DNA of 64,000 nt from Datisca glomerata (lineage: Eukaryota; Streptophyta; Magnoliopsida; Cucurbitales; Datiscaceae). The stretch covers positions 1,450,078 through 1,514,077 of the forward strand of contig QANY01005277.1 in assembly GCA_003255025.1 (NCBI GenBank), in the 5' to 3' direction. Each line of letters opens with the position of its first letter. The stretch's first letter is position 1. Positions 44,477 through 57,263 of the stretch are shown piece by piece. Under the pieces are notes generated by a model. That model had not been told where the DNA came from and ran no database searches. It saw nothing but the letters and a program-made list of their open reading frames with translations. Position numbers and translations under genes: made by a program.

Positions 44477-47264
44477 ATGGGAGAGTCGTGCGCAGATTGC
44501 AGCAAATGGACGAAAGACATTTACTGGACCCATTTCCAGTTTACCCATTTCTTCCAAAATCTTCCTAGTGGTTTTGATCAGAAGCTGGTAAGCTTTAATT
44601 TGTTCTCCTTTTCCCTTTTAAGCTGTAATAATTTGCTCGTCTTTTCCCTTTGAAGCTTCTTACTTTTGATGCTTGTCATAGTACACCCATAGAAATGCAT
44701 TTTTTGTGTAATTACCTGTGAACATTCGTTTTAAAAACTTGGTCATCTGATTATGATTTTCCCAAGAATACATAAACAAGAGTAAAATGCCCTGTAATTC
44801 ATGGAAGCAAGACCTTTTTTTTGGTGTTCTAGTGTATAGTTTTTTCACATGCTAGAGATGAACGATTTGGCAATTACTTCTTTTCTGGTAATATTGTTTG
44901 GTAACGTTGAACAAATTGCAGATCCTTCCCAAAAAATTCACAGCCAGTTTGAAAAGGAAACTGCATACACCTTCCTTAGTGGTGCTTAAAGGTCCTAGTG
45001 GTGCTACATGGACAGTGGAATTGACAAGTAATGAGGATCACATGTACTTTAAACATGGCTGGCCAGAATTTGTTAAGGATCATTCCCTGGCAGAGAATGA
45101 TCTTTTAATTTTTAGGTACAATGGGCAGTCACAGTTTGATGTATTGATATTTGATGGGAAAAACTTCTGTGAGAGAGAAGCATCGTATTTTGTCAAAAAG
45201 TGTGACCATAAAGAATTCAATACTGTATACGTGACTAAGAAGAAATCAAGGGGACATTTGTCAGAAGAAATTCATACTACTCCTAACAATGTTGTTGGAT
45301 CTCCTTCTGAGAATCATGAGGATGATGACAGCTTAATGGAATTCTCAGGAGATGAATTTGTTCCTCGAAGTACAGATAAGAAAGTTAGGCAAGAAATTAG
45401 TTCCGCGGAGCCTCTTCCCAGCAAGCGGCCTAAAAGAAGCATTGGTTCAGCAGGGAAAATCACTCCCATTTCTGGTAAAACTTCTTAAACAAAGTCGGAA
45501 TATTTATTGTTTTGCATGTTTCCAAATTCCAACTCCTCAAGACTCGTTTTGTTAAAAAATTAATTCAAATATATAAATTCGCATTGACCCAACTTCTGGA
45601 CTCTTTAAACTTTTAGGTTAACTGACAATTTAACGTATTATCAAAGCTAACTCAAGCATGAGTGAGCTCACACTATCTTTCCACGTGACAAAGAGCAGGC
45701 AAAAGACCGGTCTGCACATGATGGAAGGTGTTGAAGAAGTAATCCCACATCGGCTTAGAATATAAGCATGAAAATACTCAACTCAGAAGCTAACTTTTGA
45801 GTATGAGTTATGCCCAACACTTAACATGAACTCAGAGAGGGAGGTCTTGAGTTTTAACGCTCACATCATCATTATTCCTCCCCATTTAAAATTAATAGTC
45901 AGCTTGTTAGGCCCATTAAAAAACATCTGCCTTACATGTGAGCGGTAGTGTTAGAAAATTAATTCGATATATAAATTCACCTTAACCCAATAACTTTAAG
46001 TTTTTGGGTTAATTGACGATTTAGCAGTTTAGACTTTATCTCTGATTTTCATGCAGGAACTGTGTAGTTTATGTGTTCTTGCCTGGTAAAAACTTAGAAC
46101 AATTGTAATAGTAAAATACTCATCAGGTTTATTCTGATTGTTTGATGTTGATTCAGATGCCACACCTATATCTACTAAGAAAAATAGTTCTTATGCTGAG
46201 GAATATATATCAAATAGAAGAGCTGTTACAGAAGAAGAAAAAAACAATGCGTTGAAGTTGGCTGAAGCAGCATCAAGCGAAGAGGGCTTCAGAATTATTA
46301 TGCGTCCTTCTCATGTGTACAAGAGATTCTTTCTGGTAAATTTTGGGAAATTGTGTGCATAAGTTGCTTTTAGGCTAAATTCAATTTACACCATAAACTT
46401 TGCATCATTGATACTTTACACCCACAAACTTTAAAATAAACAAAATTACTCCGTGAACTTTTATATAAAATAGGCAAAATTGGTAATAAAGAAGAATGGT
46501 CATTGACGCCTTAATTTCTGTCATTTTTTCTACCGATATTTAGTCTCTTTTCTTCTTTTCTGAATTTCTATGGTCTATCTACGTTCTTTCATGTGCTGAT
46601 TCTTCTTTTTTTTTTTCTGAATTTATGTGCTATGATGTGCTGATTCTTCTTTTTTCTGAATTTATTGTGTCTACCTATCATGCGCTGTTTGTCAAATAAT
46701 ACTCTTGCCTCTTTTACTGTACTTTTTATAAGAAATTTGACGGAATTAAGCCATAAATGACCAAACTTGCTTATTTTGAACATTCATGGAGTAATTCTTA
46801 TTCATTTCAAAGTTTGTGGGTGTAAATTGTTAATCACCCACGGTTCATGGGTTTAACCTCTTTCCTTTTTCGGCTCTTTCAATCAAGACAAGTTGTCTCT
46901 ATAAGTTTTCATCTGTCTCACCCTTCGGTGTTGATTGATGCAGTCTATTCCAACTGGATGGGTGTCAAAAAATCTCTCTTTGCAAACCCAAGATATTTTT
47001 CTACGAGTTGGAGATCAAACTTGGCTAACCAAATTCACCTACAACTCAAGCCGTCGATCTGGAGGACTTACTTGCGGATGGAAATCTTTTGCAATTGACA
47101 ATAACTTAGAAGAATTTGATGTTTGTGTCTTTGAACCTTCTTCGCCAACAGATTCCCTCCTCCTGGATGTTAAAATCTTTAGAGTTCTCCCAGAGGTTAT
47201 TCCTCCAACTGTTCTTTCTGCCTCAGCAAAGAAGAATAGCCGAAAGCTTATAAAGGACACATAA
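44477..47264 (+). CDS. REM-type B3-domain protein with two B3 domains
   Basis: Plant B3 transcription factor of the REM (reproductive meristem) group, expected to be nuclear and DNA-binding. Four exons: 44477-44587, 44922-45474, 46157-46335, 46944-47264. All introns are GT..AG, and the lengths sum to 1164 nt (387 aa). The protein starts MGESCADCSKWTKDIYWTHF. B3 domain 1 covers about residues 20-115 (FFQNLPSGFDQKLILPKKF, ATWTVEL, FKHGWPEFVKDHSL, DLLIFRYNG). An acidic, serine-rich and basic linker follows, with PSKRPKRS near residue 205 as a possible nuclear signal. B3 domain 2 covers about residues 266-365 (FRIIMRPSHVYKRFFL, SIPTGWVSKNL, LTCGWKSFAIDNNLEEFDV). An in-frame ATG 24 nt upstream (44453) is less likely because MGESC is the usual REM start. 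Intron 2 contains a TRIM, intron 3 a MITE, and a Pack-MULE ends about 270 bp upstream. Confidence 0.9.
45550..46026 (+). mobile_element. TRIM retrotransposon in intron 2 of the REM gene
   Basis: Two short direct repeats, 45550-45634 and 45949-46026, both begin TGTTA and share AAATTAATTC..ATATAAATTC, TTAGGTTAACTGAC/TTGGGTTAATTGAC and a related end. Right after the first is TATTATCAAAGCT (from 45636), a degenerate copy of the TGGTATCAGAGC initiator-Met-tRNA primer site. Just before the second is a short purine-rich GTGAGCGGTAG stretch. At under 0.5 kb with no coding capacity, it is a terminal-repeat retrotransposon in miniature. It lies in the same direction as the gene. Confidence 0.75.
46385..46856. 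mobile_element. MITE in intron 3 of the REM gene
   Basis: The ends are about 75-85-bp inverted repeats: TACACCCACAAACTTTAAAA near 46417 on the left, and the inverted counterpart TTTCAAAGTTTGTGGGTGTA near 46805 on the right, with flanking similarity out to about 46388 and 46856. There is no coding capacity. Confidence 0.7.
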
Positions 47265-49291
47265 GGATAAAGCTTTGATTATCACAGATTCTGATAATCT
47301 ATTGCTTTTTGTAACTGATGTACGTATTCTGTAGCTTAAGTAGCTGATCCTATTTCACGTGCTGTCTAAAACTAGACTTTGGTGTCAGAATTTGGTCTAT
47401 GAGACATTTGTTTATTATTGAGTTATGAGTTGATAGTTTGCAACTTGCAAGGCATGTCAAGAGTCTTGAAAACTTAGAATTCTAAGAAGCACACTGATAC
47501 GACACGTTGTTACGTTACGTTTAAAAATAATAAAATACGGGAATACATTATATATAATAACATATTATTTATAAATATAAAAATAGATATTTACATAAAA
47601 AATTAATTAAAGTATCTATCATATAAAAAATAAGAATTAAAATAGCTCACTAGTTATAGATTTGACTTATTAAGTGAGTTTCAGTTTTGAAAACTTTAAA
47701 GTTCAAGGGTTTTGATAATAAAAATCTAACTTTATATCATTTTAATAGAACTTAAATTTTTTTGTCACTTCTTACTCTTTTATTTATAAGATATCTATCG
47801 TTCATTTTATTTTACATCCTTTATATTTTATTATTCAAAAAACTTTTTAAAAATGTATCTGAAAAGTCTCCAAACGTGTCGGCAACATTTTCTGATGTGT
47901 TTCGACATGTCTGAAAATGAAAAAAATAAACATAAAAATTCAAAAATGATTTGACATATCAGAAACGTATTGAACATGTCGGGAACGTATTTAACGTGTT
48001 GGTGTCCCACATCATCACTCTACATAAATACAGAAATACAGGTGCCGGTGGTTCTTACCTTAGAATCAATCGGTTGTGTCAAGTCTCTCTCCTGATGCAT
48101 AAGGGATCCCACCGCACCTATTGACCCATAGTCTACCTTCACCTATTGACCCATAGTCTACCTTCAGGGTAGGTACCAGTAACCATAAAACACTAATGTA
48201 CTAGCGGTTTTAGAATTAGAATGGTGAATTTGATGATCCAAACAGAATAAGCAGCAGCAACTATTAAAGACGATGACAAAAATGTTAGAACTGAAATTAT
48301 TACCTAAACATTTGGTATTTTAATTTGTTGATTGCATTTCCTTGGCCTAGGTAACCTTTTACCTACGAACTTTAACTACTTCTCATTGATATAGTTCGTT
48401 AACTTATTACGTACATGGTTCTAACAATATAACGTTATGTATGAACATATATTTCTTTCCACGTACGAAAACTGTTCCCATTTTCGTTCTGTGTACTATG
48501 CAATGATCCACGTTCTATGTAACATAATTCTCATCTCATCGTCATCCACTGGATCGCACCTTCTACTACTATGTGGTGGCTTCAAATCCGACAATGTGCC
48601 TACTTGTGTGTAGCGTAATCTGCTTTGGAAAGGCTGTAAAACCTTGTTGAGAAACAATAACACAAGGCAAATGGAGAGGATGAGTCTGATTTTGAGTAAC
48701 GTTACGTGATCTGCTTTGGAAAGGCTGTAAAACCTTGTTGAGAGGATGAGTCTGATTTTGAGCAACTTTAAGTGATGCTATTGTACTTAGGGCTATCAGT
48801 GTCAAGTGTGACGTGACACTGTACATTTACCGCATCATTGAAATTATATATTTTTTCTTATTAGTTTACATTTCACACATGATATGAGATTGAATACTGT
48901 CAAATTATAATAATAATGAACATTATAGTGTTACATAGTATTTTGCGATCATTTCCTAACTGGGAGGATCTTGAAGAGTGAGTAAAATTGAAAATAAATA
49001 CTTCAAGTTCATTGCAGCTTACTAGGAATAGATATTTTCGTATCAATTCGTCCAACTATTTCAGCTACCTCGAAAACGAAACTGTCATTTTCATTCAAAA
49101 CCTCAGCTTAAGTTTCTACTTGCAACGCATCTCAGTCAAAAATAATATTGAGTTTGTATCCGAACAACATTCAACAAACTCAGGCATCAGAGGTTATTCT
49201 GATAAGTAGATTCTACATGCGACCATGTTAACTGAGCCCAGTCATTGGAGAAAATCATGCTTAACCACCAATAATTTGAGATGGTTTTTCC
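47265..49291. other. Intergenic, with small tandem duplications
   Basis: A 25-bp unit is tandemly duplicated at 48116-48140 and 48141-48165. A 91-bp unit starting GATCTGCTTTGGAAAGGCTG-like at 48618 is followed by a second copy from 48709 that lacks about 25 bp. No gene is recognised. Confidence 0.6.
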
Positions 49292-51615
49292 TCAGGCAAA
49301 GGGTCTTTGACAAGCTGCAAAGAGCTGCCAACTGATAAGTGCCATCACCAGAGACGTGACGAGCTCGAATCCAACAACCTCTGGTAAGTGCCAACCCAAT
49401 CCTCGCCTTAGATAACTGAAAATGACAATTTGGCAACAATTAAGTAGGCCGACCAGATGTTTTTGTCTTCCTTATCATCATTATAGATTCTGAGATAACA
49501 TGATTATAATAGAACTATCCAAATACATTTTTCATCTTCTGTTTTATGTTCACTGCTACTTTTCTCACTACGACACACTGACATAATTGATAGACAATAA
49601 CGGGAAAGGCTTGATTCAGAAAATCATGCATCCGATTGGTCTTTTTCGGCAAACATCTTTGTTTTAGGGAGTCGGGTAACATGAACTTGACTTAAATATT
49701 TCTTAATGATTGGTAAGCTGAGATAACTCACCTTGTGATGGATGGCATTGTGGCAACAATGCCGGCACATGCATATATTATGGGAATCAAAGTCCTCGGC
49801 TTGTTCTTTCGCAACCACATTAAAGACCCTAATGCAGCGAGTGATATGCTCAAAGCCTGAATTGGGGAAAAAGTAGAACATAAGTAACGAGATGAAAAAA
49901 ATTACAAGCCAAAATGAAAACTTAGAAGTTGAGAAATCTGTCAGCATGTTATTAGTATTGGTTAACATGAAGAAGAAGAAAGCATACCAGATTTGCATTT
50001 GCTTCAAGGCCTTGCAATATATATTCCCATGTAAACTCTAGCCCTCTAGCTCCGACCCAAAGTGGTGCCAGTCTATGCAGAACAGAATCAGCAAAAGCCC
50101 ACCCTGTGAAAAATAATACCAAGTAGCAAACACAAATAATAAGGTAGTCAGTATAAAGAACTAACCCACTGAAAAGTCCTAGATTTATGAGAAAGTCGGT
50201 TTTAATAATATCATTTTGTTGAGCTACACTAACCAAGTCCAACGGCTTGAAATTTATGATTCTGAGAGATATTTCTGTGAGTCAACTGGGTTAAGGCAAA
50301 ATAAAGTCCGGCAACGTCTACAAAACCAATTAGGGCTTTCAACATTTCCTGAAAGACGACTTAATGTCAATAACCCTGACCATTCTCTGAGAGAGAACTA
50401 ACAAAAACATGAAGAGCTCTTAATCAAGACTTCAGCAAAAGGCCCAGAAAGTCACCAAATGAACAATTCATGATCCATGAGAAAGGAGCGCACTGATTAC
50501 ATTTTTATTTCTCAATAATCCCTACCTTTGATATTTACTATTTAGATGACTTGTATTTAAATTAAACTAACAACAATCTCTGCGGCAGAATTCGGCAGAT
50601 GCATATAGGCAGTTCTAAATATGGTTTTCCACACCAACAAATGAACGTTAGCAAGACCATTGTTATTAAAATACATTACTGCAGCGTGACTTTGAACCTT
50701 AATTAATCAAATTAGGCATAAAAGCAAAGCTCACACCTGATATGGATCAAAGTTGTCAGTCTCTGAAACCTTAAGAAACGTTGCAAGGCACACAAGCTGT
50801 TGATGTAGTAGAAAAGAAAGATACAAAAAAAACTAATTAGCAGAATTTAAAGGAAAAGAAACCAAACTGTAAATGACGTGATAGTTAGAACTTAAGAAGT
50901 AAAAGGAAACCACGAAACAAGATTGACCAACCTTGACTAAAGCTGTTCCAAGATAAACAAGAGCAGTTTTGACAGAAGTACCAAGGGTATCATACTCAGA
51001 TCTGCACATTTTTATACTCGTTATTACAACAGACCATCTTTACATAGCATATAAATTGCACTAGAAATGCCTTACATTGATATAAACATAAATACAGGTG
51101 GTAAAGATGCCTAGTCTGTAGCGGAAGTATTAAAAAGCCTTTATGTTTCAGTAAACAATTCAAAATTATACACAAGAAAATGCTTCTATTTATAAATCAT
51201 GGAATTACGAGCAACTACGGCACAGAATATATTTGAGTTATCTAAGATAATAACCAACTTTATCTGAAACTAGAATTCCTAATTATTCAGATATTATCTA
51301 AAATCAGACAAACTCAAGCTCATAGGTCCCGACAAACTATTAATATAGCTTAAAAGTAAAGATCCTAGACAACAATTGAATCTCTCAGAATTCCGAATAT
51401 TTCAATATATATGGAAAATACTGAATGACTCATAATAGAATAAGCAGAGAGTGAGCATCGAAATGGAAACAGATCTGCAAAAACATTATGATAGATAGAT
51501 GGAACTGAAAAGAAGCGAAGTGAAAATTATTCACATACAAAGGAGTGGCTGAGTAGTAGACGACGTGAGGACCGAAGGTGAGAATCGCGCAGTTGAAGAA
51601 GTGAAACACTGTCAT
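49292..51615 (-). CDS. TMEM147: Transmembrane protein 147 (TMEM147) homologue
   Basis: ER multi-spanning protein. In animals TMEM147 partners nicalin and NOMO (the BOS complex) at the Sec61 translocon and helps insert multipass proteins. Its role in plants is inferred. I built seven exons on the minus strand: 51615-51539, 51001-50932, 50796-50737, 50348-50234, 50103-49988, 49856-49732 and 49415-49292. All introns are GT..AG, and the total of 687 nt gives 228 aa (human about 224). It starts MTVFHFFNCAILTFGPHVVY. The most diagnostic piece is GWAFADSVLHRLAPLWVGAR followed by GLEFTWEYI, the hallmark of the family, from exon 5. Exon 6 gives a hydrophobic helix (IPIIYACAGIVATMPSI) and the C-terminus is ISWQLFAACQRPFA. 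Overall it is hydrophobic with roughly seven predicted membrane segments. No single long frame reveals it because the exons are short. Confidence 0.93.
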
Positions 51616-51721
51616 CGCGTCTCTGGAAATTCAGTGCGATCCGACAACGACGACGAGGAGAGCGAACGAGATTGAATATGAACTACTTCGATCATAGTGA
51701 CGGCCTACGGCTTTGAATTTT

Positions 51722-51735
51722 GTGGGCCGGCCCAC
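51722..51735. promoter_or_regulatory. Palindromic Site II motif upstream of TMEM147
   Basis: GTGGGCCGGCCCAC is a perfect 14-bp palindrome made of two back-to-back TGGGCC (Site II) elements, 107 bp upstream of the TMEM147 start codon. Another GCCCAAG (complement CTTGGGC) lies near 51756. Site II motifs bind TCP factors and are common in promoters of growth- and translation-related plant genes. Confidence 0.65.
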
Positions 51736-51739
51736 TATT

Positions 51740-53550
51740 TTAAATTGGTCTAAAGCCCAAGAGGTTTTTTATTTTTATTTTCTTGTTTTTCAATTTGTTC
51801 ACCAAATCATGAACCAAGTTTTAATTGATTGTATAGTGCGTATCAATTATTCATAGATTAGTATTTTATCACTCATCAAAATGATTTGTCAAACTTATTT
51901 ATTGACACATCAATTGATCAATTAAAACTTGATCTAAATATTTTTCAGTACAAAATTGCTCATGTTTCAAATATGACTGTCTTTTCTTGTTAGATGAAAT
52001 TCAAGAAATTTTAAGATTTCATAGAAGTTATTTATTAGAAGACATGTCTTTATGTAATTAGGGTAAATTAAAATAGATATTAGTGTAATTTCTTATAAAT
52101 TTCAATAATTTCTTGTTATTCTATGTAACCAATTTGGTGATTTCTTTATAAAATAGTGGTTCTTTTAAAAAAAAAAGTGATCTATATATAACATAAGTTG
52201 GATTCAACCTTAATTGGAGATTGTTTAAGATTCAAAATTTAGAGCATGTTTGATTTGATGAAATCAGAATCCTTAAAAATTTTATCTATTCAAATTTGAA
52301 TTTTTTATCTTTATCAAATATTATTCGTTTTAGTTTAATTAAAACTCCTAGCTTTTCGATGTTCTCAATTAGAATTAAGCTCTAGTAAATTTCAATAGCT
52401 AATAACAATCAATCATTGTGGACAATACTCTATTTATAAAATTTTTATTACTCGACGACGATAGCGTATACTTGATGTCTACAAAATCGTAACAACTATG
52501 TTTGGTATGGATTAACTTTTATTGTAAATTTGTGTAAATAAAAATAAGTTACTTAAGCACCGTTTTAGTTATATATTATGTAAAAAAAATATTTTGACGT
52601 GTAATTTTAACATTAATTTTAATTAATTTTTGTCAATATTTAAATAAATTAATAGTGGCAGACTAAATTGTCAAAAAGTTAACTTAATTAAATTAATAAA
52701 ATAAGAGAAATAATGAAAAAAATTGGCAAGGAATTTTAACATTAATTTTAATTATTATTTAAATAAATTAATAATGTTAAACTTAATTAATATAATAAGA
52801 GAGAAAGTGAGAGAAATAAGTGAATTTTGCTTAATTTCATATGAGATGAGGGTACAAAAATAATTTTATTTGTTATTAAAATTGAAATAATTTTGTAAAT
52901 TACAATTGCTTTCACTTTATATCAAAAAATTACAAACTTGAATTGCAAGCAATTTAAAATTACAACCTAATTTAAATTTTACTTCCAACTCATTGGTACG
53001 TACAACGTTTTGGAAAATAGTTTAGCATGCTAATGTTCCTTCAAAAATCAAACATTTCATATGGAGGACTACGCTTAACTATTTACGAACAAGCGGGACC
53101 GTTACAAAAAACATAGTAATCAAACATTCTAGCAAGCTCGTGAAGAGCTTTTAGCCCTTAAACTTGGGCTGGATTGGGCCATAACTTCAAATTGATTTGC
53201 CGGTAATTCTATGAGAAAATGACAAGAAAGGTCAAATTTTAAGTTTCAACTGTAAAAAGGGCCGAAAATAACCGTCGTAAATTGTTTGTTTACTAAAATT
53301 ATACAGTAATAAATGTTTTATTTACAGTAATTAACAATAGTAAATACATAATTTACCAAAATTGTAATTTACCAAAATTGTAATTATGTCGCTGAGAACT
53401 AAAATAGAGTTAATTTAAATAATTTCATCGACGATAGTAGTATACTTTTAGCTTGTTTGAGACTGAGAAAATTATTGTATAAGCACATACGTAGAATAAG
53501 TTGTATTTTTTTACTGTTTTAATATAATATAGTTTGTCCAATGAAAAATT
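51740..53550. other. AT-rich intergenic, no gene recognised
   Basis: Contains the AT-rich dispersed repeat at 52498-52990 and otherwise no recognisable feature. Confidence 0.5.
52498..52990. repeat. Dispersed AT-rich repeat, copy 2
   Basis: Relative of 26850-27560, about 200 bp shorter. It shares the TGTAAATTTGTGTAAATAA and AATTTTAACATTAATTTTAA segments in the same order. Confidence 0.5.
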
Positions 53551-53554
53551 AAGG

Positions 53555-53905
53555 GTGTTCATGGTTTTGTTCGGTCGATTTTTTATGAAGAATTGAACCG
53601 AAACTTTGGTTCGACAACAAAACCGAATTGAATTAAGTCGTGAATGCTAAAAGAACTGAACCGTGAGTTTCAGTTCGATATTATTAATTAAAAATATTTT
53701 TTAATAATATTATTGAAAAAATAATATAAAATCAAAAAATTCGGTTCGGTTCGGTTCACTTTTATATGAAATTATATATAAAAAATAAAAAATAATATTA
53801 ATTTAATGTTTCGATTCAGTTCAATTTAATTCGATTCGGTCCGAAAACCATTAAAATTTTGAACCAAAACTTCAATTCAACAATAAAATTAAACCGATCA
53901 TTTTG
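53555..53905. mobile_element. hAT-like MITE fragment
   Basis: Begins with AAGGGTGTTCATGGTTTTG and is filled with TTCGGTTCGGTTC / GAACCGAAAC subterminal-type repeats in both orientations, like the element at 14672-15950. I could not find a matching right end or a clear 8-bp duplication. Confidence 0.5.
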
Positions 53906-54142
53906 GACTCCGTTGGACTTGATTTCTTATGAAAATTTGTCAAAAGCTAAATGACTTTTACACATCTATTACTTTATAAAATTACAAGAACAAGATCGTG
54001 TAAAGTCAGATAGACCATCATTAAAAGACCACGATAATGTCAGGTAGGCATTCGTTTGCTCGAGAAAGAGAAATGAGAATGTGGGTACTGTGATATTGAC
54101 ATAGAAGGTTTAATTTTCTTTGGTACTATTGATGACGAGCAT

Positions 54143-54220
54143 GGCATTATATTCACAGAATCCAATACAAATAGAGAAAGGGGCATTATATTCACAGAAT
54201 CTAATACAAATAGAGAAAGG
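54143..54220. repeat. 39-bp unit, two tandem copies
   Basis: 54143-54181 and 54182-54220 differ at one position. The unit starts GGCATTATATTCACAGAAT. Just right of it, 54270-54560 is an imperfect AT-rich array built on a GTTAAGTGAATTCAATAAAT phrase. Confidence 0.9.
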
Positions 54221-54560
54221 ACGATAAAGGAAAATTCTTAAAAGTTTGGGCTGTTTTTCTGCAATTAATACTTTGAGGTTGATAAATATGTTAAGTGAAT
54301 TTAATAAATGTATTTGGGAATAAGGTTTAATGAATATGTTAACTGAATTCAATATATATACATTGGAGAATAAAATTTAATAAATATGTTAAGTGAATTC
54401 AATAAATATAATAAATGAATTCAATAATTATATTCAAGAGACGAGTTCTAAGACTTAAAGACTAAGGTTCAACAAATTTTTTTATGGTTCAATAATTTAT
54501 TAGAGTTTAATAAATGTGTTGAACGAGTTCAATAAATATGTTCAAAGATTCAATAAAAAC

Positions 54561-55139
54561 GTCAGAGACCATACTGGAGGTTTGCTTCGTAGTCATAACT
54601 AATTTTTGAATAGGGATTAGGATCTTCTCTAACTTGAAATAAGACGAGATTTTATTAAATCCACACCATTACTAATGAAAAATAACAACATAGATCGTGG
54701 TTTTTTCCTTCTTCTTTCTTTGTTTTTTTTCTAATTTTCCTTCGAGGTATTGAAGGAAAACACTAATTACAAATTATTAATTCAATAAATAAAGAGCAAA
54801 AGATGAAGAAAAAGTCATGGTATTTACGTCTTATCGGGTGCACTGTAGTAGAGAAGGTAGTATTATAATGTGATTAGCTTCTCCGTCCACATTTCCCACA
54901 CAACAGAGTCCACCAAAAGAGAGGTACTATTTAATCATTATCTTCCCCTTTCCGCCATTTTCTTACCTGCTTTTTTCATTTCAATGTCCTGCAAATTGAT
55001 TATCCATCTTTTTCGATCTTCTTCTCCATTTATCAAAATATTTTTAATTCTTTTTTGGGTTTTTGACGAGCCTTTATCTTAATCTTCAGTGTAAAGAAAA
55101 ACATTCACCGTTTTTTATAACCGGTCTTGAATTTCTTAC
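54561..55139. other. Intergenic, no gene recognised
   Basis: AT-rich with a pyrimidine-rich stretch near 54900-55060. The short frame 54870-55082 is not supported. Confidence 0.4.
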
Positions 55140-56202
55140 ATCATAATATGAAAATTAAGAGAATAATTTAGAGAGAGAATAATGACACCATGATTTACGT
55201 GAAAAATCTTTAAAAGGAAGAAAAATCACGGAGAGATTTTGATAGTATTTCATTATGGAGAAAAAATTTACAAGGCTAATGAGTGTTGAGAGTTGTTGTC
55301 TCATTGAGTCTTCTTTTGGAGTTACATATTACTTTTATTTATAAACATTCAATCAGTTACACAGAATCTGATACAACTTATCTGATTCTATCTAAAAATA
55401 GGATCAACAGAATATTCTCTGAGATCTAACTTATCAACAAGAATAATCAAGTGAATCTTGACCGTCTGATCAATCTAATGGTCTTGATTAATTTCTCTTT
55501 TGATTGTCATGTCAGCAATCCATGTACTTTCGTCTGATTATTTTTTTATAACCGCCTAGTTGATCATACGATTCTCGATCTATCTTCTCTTTGATGGATT
55601 TTTCAGTCTAGATTTTTTCATTCGGCGTGTGAAATTTTGCCTGTACATTGGCCCCTATTACACTCAATGGAGTTTTATTCGTTGATGTGTAATGATCATA
55701 TTTTCTTGTTCTGACGTTGCGTATGCCCGTTTATATTCTCACGTGCTTCTTGGAAACATGCAATGTAATTTTTCAAAAAACTTTTTGATTGTCTACTATC
55801 AGCGACAACTTCCTCTTTTCTTTCTGTCGTTATGTTCTTCCATTCCCGTTTACTGATGCTTTGCGATTGTCGAGTAACTTATTTGTCAGCTTGTTGTTGA
55901 TGATGATTATTTCCCCTTTATTTGCTGTTACGCTTTTCTGTTCCTTTCACTGTGGGTTCATTGATAGAGTTTTCCTTTTCTTTCCCTCGTAGGTTGAGAT
56001 TTGTGACAAAAATGTTGTACAAGAATAATATAATAGCTACTTGTAATGAGTAAGGAGCATGTGTATCATTTCATAATTACATCGCAGGAGTTTGATGTTC
56101 TGCATTTATTGGAAGAGTTCTCCTCGTTTCCTTTGCTACATACTCCTTGGAGAGTTTATCTTTCCTTCGCTACGGGCTCCTTGAAGAGTTTTTTTCATTT
56201 CT

Positions 56203-56494
56203 GCTTTGAGAGGGACTTACGAACATTTCCGTTTTCAAGGACTTAGGTTCAAAGAAAGAACCATGACCATGTTTTCGCTTTGAGAGGGACTTACGAACTG
56301 CTCATTTTCAAGAACTTAGGTTCAAATAAAGAACATTGGCCCTATTTTAGATTTGAGAGGGACTTACAAACTGCCCGTTTTCAATGACTTAGGTTCAAAT
56401 AAAGAACCACGACATTATTGCTACTTCAAGAGGAACTTACGAACTGTCCATTTTCAAGGACTTATGTTCAAATAAAGAACTATTGCCCTGCTTC
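56203..56494. repeat. 73-bp tandem array, four copies
   Basis: Units start at about 56203, 56277, 56350 and 56422. Each contains GAGAGGGACTTACGAACTG-like and GACTTAGGTTCAAATAAAGA-like halves, with a variable stretch between units. A partial fifth start is seen at 56495. Confidence 0.88.
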
Positions 56495-57263
56495 CACTTT
56501 GAGAGCAGCTTCAACTTGGTATCGGTAGGACTTGATTTGAGCATATCGGTTAAGTATTTTTTGGGAACATAGTTTTTCAAGCTGCTATTTGACAGGCCGT
56601 TGTTAATCACCCTGTTGTGGATGTTGATGTTAATCCTTATGTTGGAGATGTCGTCGCTGATACAACCGTAGCCCTTTGTATGTTTTTGTAAATTTTTTTT
56701 CTTCGAGGCTTAGCAAATTTCATCTATTCTTTCATCTGCTTCTCATTTTATCTTTCTTTGTTCACTTTCATTTCATTTCTTTCTCTTTTTATTTTCTACT
56801 TCTTCTTTCATCGTTCTCACTTTTTCCTTTCTCCACCTTCACCTTTTCTTTTATCCACTTTCACTTTTCGTATTTCTTCCTTTCTTCTTCTTTTCGGTTT
56901 CCTTTGATGAAGCCAACACAGCCACTGATCGTTTGACCTCACAATTCTCATCTGGTTTCCTTTTTTGAATTCTTTTTGAAGATTCATTTGCTTCTCACTT
57001 TATTTTCCTTTATTTTCTTTCTTTTCCTCACTTTCATATATCTACCTTTCTCCTTTTTGGTTATTTCTAAGTGTTGAATACTCTTTCCAAGATTCAGATA
57101 TCTTGAGACCTTCTTCCTTTGCAATTTTTCATTCTTTTTAGATTTCTTGCTTTTGAAATTTCTTTCCTTTTTGGAGTTCTTTCTTTTCAGAGCTCTTCAT
57201 TCTTCCTTCTTTTTAGAACTCTTCATTTTCAGAATTTCCTTCTTTTCAAACTTCATTCTTTTT

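Noticed and set aside
44898..44921. ATG at 44898 as the start of the B3 protein
   Set aside because: It lies in intron 1. The acceptor at 44920-44921 joins the 44477-44587 exon, which supplies the rest of the first B3 domain.
49624..50242. Long minus-strand frames at 49624-50007 and 49952-50242 as separate proteins
   Set aside because: They run through introns of the TMEM147 gene. Only parts of them are exons, and the first is in a different frame from the real exon 6.
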